A DNA stretch of 6,202 nt from positions 1 through 6,202 of the forward strand of contig JAHDDM010000080.1 of NCBI GenBank assembly GCA_020629355.1. The letters run 5' to 3'. Of the stretch, positions 1 through 6,202 are shown piece by piece. Both the position numbers and the translations under genes were made by a program. How positions within the stretch are numbered: the stretch's first letter is position 1; every line of letters begins with the position of its first letter. This DNA is from Rhodospirillaceae bacterium (GTDB taxonomy: Bacteria; Pseudomonadota; Alphaproteobacteria; JABSOH01). Below the pieces are notes generated by a model, which searched no databases, was not told the DNA's origin, and saw nothing but the letters and a program-made list of their open reading frames with translations.

Positions 1-837
1 GCACCGAATCCCGCGGTTATCGCCGCGATGCACTTTGCGGGTGCCCACGAAATTTATGTTTTAGGCGGGATTCAAGCTGTAGGGGCAATGGCTTTAGGCA
101 CGGAAACCATTAAAGCCGTCGATATGTTGGTGGGACCTGGCAATGCTTTTGTTGCCGAAGCCAAACGGCAACTATATGGCAAGGTGGGCATTGACCTGTT
201 TGCAGGTCCTACCGAAACAATGGTCATTGCAGACGAGACCGTGGACGGCGAAATATGCGCCACAGACCTGTTGGGACAGGCCGAGCATGGCTATAATTCC
301 CCTGCTGTTCTGGTGACGAATTCGCGCAGTCTTGCAGAAGAGACTCTAACCGAAATAGACCGACTTTTGACGATATTACCCACCGCCGAAACCGCGCGGG
401 TCTCGTGGCGGGATTATGGTGAAATTATTCTGTGCGATGATTACGATGAAATGCTGCATGTCGCGAACGATATTGCTTCAGAGCACGTTCAGGTGATGAC
501 AGACCGTGATGATTGGTTCTTAGCCAATATGCACAGTTACGGCGCATTATTCTTAGGCGCGCGGACGAATGTCGCCAATGGCGATAAGGTAATCGGCACA
601 AACCATACCCTACCGACAAAAAAAGCGGGACGTTATACGGGTGGCCTGTGGGTGGGTAAATTTTTAAAGACCCACAGCTATCAAAAGATCACCACAGACG
701 AAGCTGCGTCAGCTATTGGTGCATATGGTTCGCGCTTATGTCTGCTCGAAGGTTTTGTTGGACATGCCGAACAGTGTAATGTCCGTGTCAGACGCTATGG
801 TGGACAGAATATTCCTTATGGCGAGGCCGCGAAGTGA
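1..837 (+). CDS. Histidinol dehydrogenase family protein, HpsN-like (5'-truncated by window edge)
   Basis: The reading frame is open from base 1, so the start codon and roughly 150 N-terminal residues lie outside; 278 residues are visible against about 430 for the family. Family members are zinc- and NAD-dependent dehydrogenases that oxidise a primary alcohol through the aldehyde to the carboxylate. The zinc ligands known from E. coli HisD are all present: Gln and His in GQAEH (277-288), Asp in NGDK (583-585) and His in VGHAEQ (763-765). The catalytic Glu-His pair is in ASEHV (481-486). The segment after TNHTLPT ([18 protein letters not shown]) differs from biosynthetic HisD and resembles the sulfopropanediol dehydrogenase HpsN and related catabolic paralogues. 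No other his genes are nearby; the downstream genes are catabolic in type. I infer oxidation of a hydroxylated small molecule in the cytoplasm, not histidine synthesis. Family assignment is firm; the HpsN-like label is from memory and the substrate is unknown. Confidence 0.9.
   Translation, partial: APNPAVIAAMHFAGAHEIYVLGGIQAVGAMALGTETIKAVDMLVGPGNAFVAEAKRQLYGKVGIDLFAGPTETMVIADETVDGEICATDLLGQAEHGYNSPAVLVTNSRSLAEETLTEIDRLLTILPTAETARVSWRDYGEIILCDDYDEMLHVANDIASEHVQVMTDRDDWFLANMHSYGALFLGARTNVANGDKVIGTNHTLPTKKAGRYTGGLWVGKFLKTHSYQKITTDEAASAIGAYGSRLCLLEGFVGHAEQCNVRVRRYGGQNIPYGEAAK
823..826 (+). promoter_or_regulatory. Ribosome binding site for the first SnoaL-like gene
   Basis: GAGG sits seven bases before the GTG at 834, inside the end of the dehydrogenase gene. 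It supports the unusual GTG start and translational coupling through the GTGA overlap. Confidence 0.5.
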
Positions 838-1883
838 GTGCAGCCAAAGACCTCATTGCGCCTTGGCGCGCGGCTTTATACGCAGGAGACAAAGACACTG
901 CCCGCGCAAGCCTAAAAAATATCACCGCGCCAAAGGCTGAATTTCGCCTATGCTATCCTTTTGGGGATTTTGATCAGGCGGAGACCTTTTTTGACACTGC
1001 CTTTACGCCTCTATTTCAGGCTTTTCCTGATTTGGAACGCCGCGATTATTTAGTGCTTTCTGGTCTTGATCAGGATGGTGCAGAGTGGGTGGGTTGTGCA
1101 GGGCAATATATGGGAACATTTTCTGCCCCTTGGCTAGATATTCCGCCCACAGGCCATATTGCCCAAATGCGTTTCCACGAATTTTACCGTATCGAGAACA
1201 ACCGTATCGTGGCGTTTCAAGGACTGTGGGATATTCCCGAATTGATGCTGCAAGCAGGCGCATGGCCTTTGTCCCCATCTTTGGGGCGAGAATGGAGCGT
1301 TCCCGCCCCTGCAACGCAGGATGGTTTGCGCATCGAGGGTACAGAAGCGGAGGCTCTGGCGACACGAAACCATATCATTGCGATGTTAGAGGCCATGAAA
1401 CGTCATCCCACACTTGCGCCTGAGCAGATGGAAATGGAAAGGTTCTGGCATCCTAAAATGAACTGGTATGGTCCAGCGGGTATTGGAACAGGGCGCGGTA
1501 TTGCGGGTTTTCGGCACTGGCACCAAATTCCGTATCTTGCGGCCATGCCAGACCGAGGGCAATATCAAGACCAGATACACTGCCATTTCTTTGCCGAAGG
1601 CCAATATGCGGGTGTCACGGGCTGGCCGAATATGATGCAGACTCTCAGCAATGACGGCTGGTTGGGTATTGCGCCAACGGGTCAAAAAGTCACGATGCGC
1701 AGCCTTGATTTTTGGCGTCTGGAAGACGGTAAAATCCGCGAAAATTGGGTGCTGGTGGATTTATTGGATGTCTATGCCCAAATTGGTGTCGATGTCTTTG
1801 CGCGTTTGCGAGAATTCAACAAGGTACGTTCTCTGTCACCGATTCACAACCCCATTGATTATACACCTTTGGAGCAATCCTGA
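834..1883 (+). CDS. Two-domain SnoaL-like (NTF2 superfamily) protein, ester cyclase/polyketide cyclase type
   Basis: This 349-residue protein starts at GTG 834, which overlaps the upstream stop by four bases (GTGA); a GAGG at 823-826 lies seven bases before it. It carries two SnoaL-like halves. The first, about residues 10-145, ends with PPTGH, a strand pattern [19 protein letters not shown] and [11 protein letters not shown]. The second, about 175-322, ends with [19 protein letters not shown] and [11 protein letters not shown]. The matching PTG, RxxxGKI-like and D-x-Q-G blocks show an internal duplication of the cone-shaped fold. Asp133 and Asp309 occupy equivalent sites in the two halves, where SnoaL-type cyclases have a conserved acidic residue. 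SnoaL relatives catalyse cyclisation, isomerisation, hydrolysis or dehydration of small carbonyl compounds, so the exact reaction cannot be assigned. It is cytoplasmic, with no signal peptide or membrane segment. Its position next to a dehydrogenase suggests work on the same pathway intermediate. The fold call is confident; the activity is inference. Confidence 0.88.
   Translation: MSAAKDLIAPWRAALYAGDKDTARASLKNITAPKAEFRLCYPFGDFDQAETFFDTAFTPLFQAFPDLERRDYLVLSGLDQDGAEWVGCAGQYMGTFSAPWLDIPPTGHIAQMRFHEFYRIENNRIVAFQGLWDIPELMLQAGAWPLSPSLGREWSVPAPATQDGLRIEGTEAEALATRNHIIAMLEAMKRHPTLAPEQMEMERFWHPKMNWYGPAGIGTGRGIAGFRHWHQIPYLAAMPDRGQYQDQIHCHFFAEGQYAGVTGWPNMMQTLSNDGWLGIAPTGQKVTMRSLDFWRLEDGKIRENWVLVDLLDVYAQIGVDVFARLREFNKVRSLSPIHNPIDYTPLEQS
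1871..1874 (+). promoter_or_regulatory. Ribosome binding site for the LacI-family gene
   Basis: GGAG lies eleven bases before the ATG at 1886, within the last codons of the preceding gene. The spacing is slightly long but usable. It supports 1886 as the start, which puts the helix-turn-helix at the usual distance from the N-terminus. Confidence 0.5.
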
Positions 1884-1893
1884 TCATGGTTGC
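1874..1893. promoter_or_regulatory. Imperfect 20-base palindrome across the stop/start junction; possible operator
   Basis: The dyad is centred between 1883 and 1884 on TGATCA, with outer arms GCAA and TTGC; eight of ten base pairs match (mismatches at 1878/1889 and 1880/1887). It spans the stop of the SnoaL-like gene and the start of the LacI-family gene, so it could be an autoregulatory site or hinder translation. Most LacI-family operators have a central CG, which this lacks, and it lies inside coding sequence, so chance is a serious alternative. Confidence 0.2.
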
Positions 1894-2902
1894 CTGTAAA
1901 GTCACTTCTGTTGATGTTGCCGCCAAAGCAGGCGTAAGTCAATCCGCCGTCTCACGGACATTCACACCAGGGGCTTCGGTATCTTTACGGACGGCGGAAA
2001 AAGTCCATGCCGCCGCAACGGCATTAGGCTACCGTCCGAACAGTCTGGCGCGCTCGCTGATTACAGGCAAAAGCCGCATGATCGGCTTTATTGTCGCGTA
2101 TCTGGACAACCAGTTCTATCCAGAAAGCCTACAGAAGCTGTCGCAACAATTACAGGCACAAGGCTATCATCTGCTGATTTTCACCGTTGATAACACGCAA
2201 TCTCAAGTCGAGAATATTGTCGAAGAACTCCTAAATTATCAAGTCGATGCCATTATTGCGGCTTCGGTTTCGCTGAATACGGCTCTCGCCGAACGCTGCC
2301 TTGCGCTTGGCGTTCCCATCGTGCTGTATAATCGGACACAGGATGACACGCGCATTTCTTCAGTTACCAGCGATAATCACGCTGGCGGCTACAGTATCGC
2401 CGAGCATTTTAGCACAATCGGTATCCGCCGCCCTGCCTATATTGCGGGATGGGAGGGCGCATCAACGCAACGTGACCGCGAGGCAGGCTTTATCGAGGGC
2501 TTGCGCAATCACGGGCTAGAGCTGTTTGACCGCGCTGTAGGTGGCTTTGATCACGAGACCGCCAAACAGGCAACCCGTATGCTGTTTTGCGATAAGACCA
2601 TAAAGCCTGATGGGCTTTTTGTCGCCAATGACCACATGGCTTTTGCCGTTATGGACGTATTACGCTATGAATTGGGGATGGATATTCCCGAAGATGTTGT
2701 GGTTGCGGGGTATGATGATGTTGCGATTGCCTCTTGGCCTGCATATGATTTAACTTCGGTGCGGCAACCCGCCAATCGCATGGTTGAGGCCACTGTCACC
2801 ACCGTTCTGGCCATGATTGAAAATCCCGATATGCCGCCGCAACAGATTGCGATTCAAGGCCCTTTAATCCCACGCCGTTCCACCACCAGCATGAGAGCTT
2901 GA
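1886..2902 (+). CDS. LacI-family transcriptional regulator
   Basis: This 338-residue protein has the standard LacI-family length and order. An N-terminal helix-turn-helix (about residues 7-27, with VDVAAKAGVSQSAVSRTF) is followed by the third helix (LRTAEKVHAAATALGY) and the hinge helix RPNSLARSL at 50-58. A periplasmic-binding-protein-like effector domain then runs from MIGFIV (66) to the end, with the usual SDN (162-164), QRDREAGF (195-202), ANDHMAF (247-253) and AGYDD (274-278) blocks. Family members are dimeric repressors, sometimes activators, that bind palindromic operators and respond to a sugar or small metabolite. It lies inside the operon, two bases after the upstream stop, and overlaps the next gene, so it is probably co-transcribed with the genes it controls. 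Its effector is presumably the pathway substrate or an intermediate; that is inference. Arg195-197 region and Asp277 sit where family members contact ligand, which suggests a hydroxylated effector but does not identify it. Confidence 0.95.
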   Translation: MVACKVTSVDVAAKAGVSQSAVSRTFTPGASVSLRTAEKVHAAATALGYRPNSLARSLITGKSRMIGFIVAYLDNQFYPESLQKLSQQLQAQGYHLLIFTVDNTQSQVENIVEELLNYQVDAIIAASVSLNTALAERCLALGVPIVLYNRTQDDTRISSVTSDNHAGGYSIAEHFSTIGIRRPAYIAGWEGASTQRDREAGFIEGLRNHGLELFDRAVGGFDHETAKQATRMLFCDKTIKPDGLFVANDHMAFAVMDVLRYELGMDIPEDVVVAGYDDVAIASWPAYDLTSVRQPANRMVEATVTTVLAMIENPDMPPQQIAIQGPLIPRRSTTSMRA

Positions 2903-3900
2903 TGATGACAACACAGAAACCCATGACGGGATTCGATCCGAAATTCCGCGATTTTCCTGATTATATCATTGGGATCACCAAGGAAATTTGGGAAGACCGC
3001 GGCATTGCTACTCTGCACCATTACTATAGCGATGATATTATTGTCCGCTCGCCTAGCTCTATTGTGCAAGGCAACCAAGGGGTCATTGCCGCAACAATGG
3101 CGACATTAGCCGAATTTCCCAATCGGACACTTTTTGCTGAAGATGTTATCTGGTCAGGAACGCCAGAAACAGGCATGTTGTCCTCGCACCGCATCTATTC
3201 CACCGCTATCCATGCGGGCAATGGTATCTATGGTCAAGCCACAGGCACACCATTATATTATCGGATTATTGCTGATTGCCATGCCCAAGATAACCAGATT
3301 AACGATGAATGGCTGATCCGCGATCAAGGCGCGATTGCGCTGCAATTAGGCTGGAGTCCCAAGGAATACGCCCATCATGTCATTGCACAGGAAGGCGGCC
3401 ATGAAACAGCCTCGCGACCTTTCGCACCTGAAGACGATATTCTTGGGCCGTATCAAGGCACAGGCAACGATAATGTTTGGGGAGCAAAACTTACGGAAAT
3501 TCTCCAGCGTATCATGGCAGCAGACTTTACCGTCATTCCAGAATGCTATGACCGTGCGGCTCATCTGTTCTATCCCAATGCCGAGACGGGTATCAGCCAC
3601 GATACCGCCGATGCCTTCTGGATGGGATTACGCGCCAGTTTCCCCAATGCGACATTCACGATACATCATACTATTGGTCGTGATGATCCGATGATGCCGC
3701 CGCGCGCTGCCCTACGTTGGTCTTTGGATGGCACGCATGACGGTTGGGGACGTTATGGTAAACCTAGCGGCGCGCGGGTGTATATTATGGGGATGACCCA
3801 CGCAGAATTTGGCCCTTGGGGCTTGCGGCGGGAATATACCCTGTTTGATGATACGGCTATTTGGAAGCAGATTCTATTACATACTGGAGAAAACCTATGA
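2902..3900 (+). CDS. Second two-domain SnoaL-like (NTF2 superfamily) protein
   Basis: This 332-residue protein is taken from ATG 2902, which overlaps the LacI-family stop (TGATG). An adjacent ATG at 2905 has better spacing from GAGAG (2893-2897) and is an equally good start; TTG 2899 is less likely. It has two SnoaL-like halves. The first, about residues 22-150, runs from an HHYYSDDIIVRSP strand to DEWLIRDQGAIALQLG. The second, about 193-328, runs from CYDRAAHLFYPN to LRREYTLFDDTAIWKQIL. Asp141 and Asp316/317 take the place of the conserved acidic residue near the end of each domain. It shares length and plan with the first SnoaL-like protein of this operon but has clearly diverged (for example, no PTG motif before the final strands in half one; GKPSGARV in half two). 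The two may act on successive intermediates or pair as subunits; neither can be shown here. Fold assignment is good, activity unknown, and no export signal is seen. Confidence 0.85.
   Translation: MMTTQKPMTGFDPKFRDFPDYIIGITKEIWEDRGIATLHHYYSDDIIVRSPSSIVQGNQGVIAATMATLAEFPNRTLFAEDVIWSGTPETGMLSSHRIYSTAIHAGNGIYGQATGTPLYYRIIADCHAQDNQINDEWLIRDQGAIALQLGWSPKEYAHHVIAQEGGHETASRPFAPEDDILGPYQGTGNDNVWGAKLTEILQRIMAADFTVIPECYDRAAHLFYPNAETGISHDTADAFWMGLRASFPNATFTIHHTIGRDDPMMPPRAALRWSLDGTHDGWGRYGKPSGARVYIMGMTHAEFGPWGLRREYTLFDDTAIWKQILLHTGENL
3886..3890 (+). promoter_or_regulatory. Ribosome binding site that fixes the bicupin start
   Basis: GGAGA is six bases before ATG 3897 and is the best Shine-Dalgarno match in the operon. 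It favours 3897 over the in-frame TTG at 3861, which would put a 12-residue extension inside the upstream gene. Confidence 0.65.
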
Positions 3901-4868
3901 TCACTGGAGCAGAAATGACCAAGCGCACCGTTCGTTATGGCGAATTAGTCCCATGTAAAACCGCCTTTATTGATGCCCATACCCCTGGCAGTGATCAAAA
4001 GGAAAATTTTACGATTATTGGCGGCGGGGTATCCGAAAGTCCTGATCAACATGTCCATATCAGCGAGGCCATAGGCTTTAATATCGGCGCAGCAGGGCAG
4101 CCCGCGCGGTGTCGCAACTCCTTGCATTCGCACCGTACTGCCGAGGTCTTCTTTGTCCTGAAAGGACGCTGGCGGTTCTTTTGGGGACGTTGGGGCAATG
4201 CAGGTGAAGTAGTGCTGGAAGAAGGCGACATTATCAATATTCCCACGGGCATTTTTCGCGGCTTTGAAAATATTGGCACGGATTACGGTATGATCATGGC
4301 AATATTAGGCGGTGATGATGCTGGCGGCGGCGTTATTTGGGCGCCTCAGGTGATCGAAGACGCAAGGGCGCATGGCTTGATATTGGGCGAAAATGGCAAG
4401 CTGTATGACAGCAAGAAAGGCCAGTCCTTGCCCGAAGGCATTGCGCCCATGCCTATCTTGAGTGATACTGAATTGACGGCTTTTCCTGAACCTGCCACAG
4501 CAGAAGTTGTGCCGAATTATGTTGCGCGCTATTGGGACTTGATGGCGTTGTCGGATCAACAGCCCGCTCAGGTCATTGGCGAAAACGCGATACTGCGCGA
4601 CAGACCTGGTTTTGAGGTAGAATTCCTTAGTCGCAACAGTATCCCCAATGAATACTACAGCACCTCTCAGCATGAGGTCTTGATGCCCATGCGCGGGCAT
4701 TGGCTGCTGGAATGGCATGATGGACAGACGGTACTGAACCCTGGGGATACCTGCCTGATCCCACCGAATGCCTCTCATCGTTTACAGCCTGCCATGACGG
4801 GTGAAGCTGCACTATATCGTATTCGTAATACGAATGACCCCGCAGGCGCGACGTGGATTGCCAGATGA
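3897..4868 (+). CDS. Bicupin (two-domain cupin) protein
   Basis: This 323-residue protein starts at ATG 3897, overlapping the previous stop (ATGA). The N-terminal cupin has a full first motif, HSHRTAE followed six residues later by Gly (His77, His79, Glu83, Gly90). Its second motif, at 110-125 (GDIINIP, then FRGFEN), carries Arg121 where the usual third metal-binding His would be. The C-terminal cupin keeps Glu260 and Gly267 but has Tyr and Thr instead of the two histidines of motif one; its motif two keeps His294 (PPNASH). So a metal, if bound, is probably held by the first domain with a reduced ligand set. FRGFEN looks typical of an uncharacterised alphaproteobacterial cupin group that I recall, so the Arg is probably not a defect. 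Cupins of this layout include dioxygenases, isomerases and sugar or keto-acid binding proteins. Its place between a SnoaL-like protein and an RraA-like protein suggests a catabolic step. The reaction is unknown. Confidence 0.88.
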   Translation: MITGAEMTKRTVRYGELVPCKTAFIDAHTPGSDQKENFTIIGGGVSESPDQHVHISEAIGFNIGAAGQPARCRNSLHSHRTAEVFFVLKGRWRFFWGRWGNAGEVVLEEGDIINIPTGIFRGFENIGTDYGMIMAILGGDDAGGGVIWAPQVIEDARAHGLILGENGKLYDSKKGQSLPEGIAPMPILSDTELTAFPEPATAEVVPNYVARYWDLMALSDQQPAQVIGENAILRDRPGFEVEFLSRNSIPNEYYSTSQHEVLMPMRGHWLLEWHDGQTVLNPGDTCLIPPNASHRLQPAMTGEAALYRIRNTNDPAGATWIAR

Positions 4869-5560
4869 TTACTTCAGAAACATTTGAAATCCTCGCCAAT
4901 AGCGATACCCCTACGGTCTGCAATGCTATCGAACTGGCACAGGGCAAACGCGGATTTAATCACTTCACCCGTGGCACACCATTAGCCATGCACGCGAATG
5001 CTCAGGTTGCCATGGGCTATGCCCGCACTGCCAAAATTGCTGCTGAGCACCCACCTGAACGGAGCGCAAAAGAAAATCAGCAAATACGCATGGAATATTA
5101 CCGTTACATGTCCGAAGGCGCGCGGCCTGCCTTGTGTGTCATCGAAGACAGTGACCCTGATCCCGTGGGGGCTTTCTGGGGCGAGGTCAACACCAACATT
5201 CATCGTGGTTTCGGCCTCAGCGGGACATTAACCAACGGCGTAATGCGCGACTTGGGTGTCTGCCCCGAAGACTATCAGGTCATTGCTGGGGCGATAGGGC
5301 CTTCGCATCGTTTTGTCCATGTCACACAAATTGGCGGTTCTGTTTCGGTATTTGGCCTGAACATCAACGAAGGCGATTTTGTTCACGCTGACCGTCATGG
5401 TGGCTGTATTATCCCACCAGAGATTTTACCTGAAATGGGTCACTGGATTAACCAGATGCAGGAAATAGAAGCCATTGTTCTTGATGCTGCCAAACAGCCT
5501 GATTTTGACTTTACGCGGTTTCAAAATGCCTGGCAGGAAGTCGAAAAACGTAGGGTATAA
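4865..5560 (+). CDS. RraA-family protein (HMG/CHA aldolase-like, class II pyruvate aldolase type)
   Basis: This 231-residue protein starts at ATG 4865, overlapping the bicupin stop (ATGA). GTG 4853 is a possible but less likely start. The RraA fold is seen in the N-terminal SDTPTVCNAIE helix, the WGEVNTNIHRGFGLSGTLTNG core, the MRD that follows, and the C-terminal GLNINEGDFVHADRHGG block. HMG/CHA aldolases bind metal and pyruvate through a D-x20-R-D motif. Here it is E-x20-R-D (Glu107, Arg128, Asp129), and the residue before Gly in the usual DG is Asn124. Arg128 and Asp129 are the key catalytic pair, so lyase or decarboxylase activity is plausible, unlike the RNase E inhibitor RraA of E. coli. 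As the last gene of the operon it may make the terminal cleavage, releasing pyruvate or oxaloacetate-type products into central metabolism. That role is inference. It should not be named menaquinone methyltransferase, an old mis-annotation of this family. Confidence 0.88.
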   Translation: MITSETFEILANSDTPTVCNAIELAQGKRGFNHFTRGTPLAMHANAQVAMGYARTAKIAAEHPPERSAKENQQIRMEYYRYMSEGARPALCVIEDSDPDPVGAFWGEVNTNIHRGFGLSGTLTNGVMRDLGVCPEDYQVIAGAIGPSHRFVHVTQIGGSVSVFGLNINEGDFVHADRHGGCIIPPEILPEMGHWINQMQEIEAIVLDAAKQPDFDFTRFQNAWQEVEKRRV

Positions 5561-5561
5561 T

Positions 5562-6202
5562 TTAAGCTTCTAACCAATGGCGCAAAGCAGCCGTGGTTGC
5601 CTCAGGCTGTTCCAGAGTGGGTAAATGCCCTGCCCCTTCAATGACGACATATTCAGCATGAGGCATACATTCCTGTATCAACTCGTGGCGATGAGCGGGG
5701 CATAATCGATCATGGCGGCCATGCAGGACAAGACTATCTCCGCGATAATGGCGCAAGGCCGCGCATTGATCTGGGCGGCTCTGTAACGCGCGGGATTGAC
5801 GGATAAAGACTTCCGCACCCAAGCTTTCTGCCATATCCAAGCATAAATCCAATATATCAATACGCTCGGAATCCGCCAGATACAACGGCTTCATTTCCTG
5901 CTGCATCACCATCCGAAGCTGTCCAGCACGAACCTTGGAAATTTGCGGCTCACGGCGTTGATGTACCTCAGGGGTCTCTGCCAGAGGATTCGTATCCATC
6001 AAACAAAGTTTTTGCACACGTTCTGCTGCTTGCGCCACGACCTCCATGGCGACTATCCCACCCATGGACAGACCAGCCAGTGCAAATTGTAGCGGGGCAT
6101 CGGCTAAAATCTTTGCGGCTAAACCTGCAACAGTATCACTATCTGTAATCGCCATGACACGACAATCATATTCGCTCAAAGCAGCAATTTGCGGTGCAAA
6201 TA
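5562..6202 (-). CDS. Alpha/beta hydrolase (N-terminus beyond right window edge)
   Basis: The frame is open to the right edge; 212 residues are visible, counted from Phe at 6200-6198. The TTG at 6179 could open the frame but is unlikely to be the start, because in-frame FAPQIAAL before it resembles the W-x-x-Q-I-x-x-L helix that normally follows the oxyanion-hole loop, and the first strands are missing. The catalytic triad is visible: Ser45 in the nucleophile elbow GLSMGG (6066-6068), Asp164 in HGRHD and His192 in GAGHLPTLEQP. The cap region between residues 70 and 145 is helical. Family members hydrolyse esters, amides, lactones or C-C bonds in the cytoplasm. The gene converges on the RraA-like gene with one base between stop codons, so it belongs to a separate, opposing transcription unit, and any link to the catabolic operon is only by proximity. 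Substrate is not predictable. Confidence 0.9.
   Translation of the reverse strand, partial: FAPQIAALSEYDCRVMAITDSDTVAGLAAKILADAPLQFALAGLSMGGIVAMEVVAQAAERVQKLCLMDTNPLAETPEVHQRREPQISKVRAGQLRMVMQQEMKPLYLADSERIDILDLCLDMAESLGAEVFIRQSRALQSRPDQCAALRHYRGDSLVLHGRHDRLCPAHRHELIQECMPHAEYVVIEGAGHLPTLEQPEATTAALRHWLEA

Noticed and set aside
1003..1365. Minus-strand open frame of 120 codons opposite the first SnoaL-like gene
   Set aside because: No family features; the sense strand encodes clear SnoaL motifs over the same bases.
3861..3896. Earlier TTG start for the bicupin
   Set aside because: The 12 extra residues would be encoded inside the previous gene with no good ribosome site, while GGAGA six bases before ATG 3897 fits well.
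4305..4778. 157-codon open frame on the minus strand within the bicupin gene
   Set aside because: It lies wholly opposite a well-supported cupin gene, has no recognisable domain and a composition typical of antisense shadow frames.
4853..4864. GTG start four codons upstream for the RraA-like gene
   Set aside because: ATG 4865 gives the same ATGA overlap seen at the bicupin start and is preceded at seven bases by TGGA; the extension adds nothing family-like.
5562..6179. Alpha/beta hydrolase as a complete gene starting at TTG 6179
   Set aside because: The frame stays open to the window edge and the residues before the TTG fit the family helix; the first strands and oxyanion loop would be missing.
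1..6202. Mobile element, CRISPR array, tRNA/rRNA, toxin-antitoxin or defence system
   Set aside because: No transposase, repeat-spacer pattern, RNA gene signature or defence-type domain was seen; all sequence is accounted for by metabolic and regulatory genes.

Overview
This 6.2 kb window is almost wall-to-wall protein-coding DNA: six genes on the plus strand in one tightly packed run, then one gene on the minus strand meeting them tail to tail. By eye, base composition is moderate (close to 50% GC). The family set is an HpsN-like histidinol dehydrogenase paralogue, two-domain SnoaL-like proteins, a LacI regulator, a bicupin with an FRGFEN motif and an RraA-family protein. This set most resembles accessory catabolic clusters of marine or plant-associated alphaproteobacteria (Rhodobacterales or SAR116-like). 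That placement rests on remembered protein families, not on a search.

Layout: 1-837 is the 3' part of a histidinol-dehydrogenase-family gene that enters from the left edge. 834-1883 is a two-domain SnoaL/NTF2-fold protein. 1886-2902 is a LacI-family regulator. 2902-3900 is a second, divergent two-domain SnoaL-like protein. 3897-4868 is a bicupin. 4865-5560 is an RraA-like (class II pyruvate aldolase type) protein. On the minus strand, 5562-6202 is an alpha/beta hydrolase whose N-terminus lies beyond the right edge. The two transcription units are separated by a single base.

The six plus-strand genes touch or overlap at every junction (GTGA overlap, 2-base gap, TGATG overlap, ATGA, ATGA). They almost certainly form one translationally coupled operon whose promoter lies left of the window. 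The mix of an NAD-dependent alcohol-to-acid type dehydrogenase, SnoaL-like proteins, a cupin, an RraA-type lyase and a sugar-type LacI sensor reads as an inducible catabolic pathway for a small hydroxylated or oxidised organic compound. It does not look like histidine biosynthesis. The substrate cannot be read from the sequence. I saw no RNA gene, mobile element, CRISPR array, phage gene or intergenic stretch longer than 2 bases.
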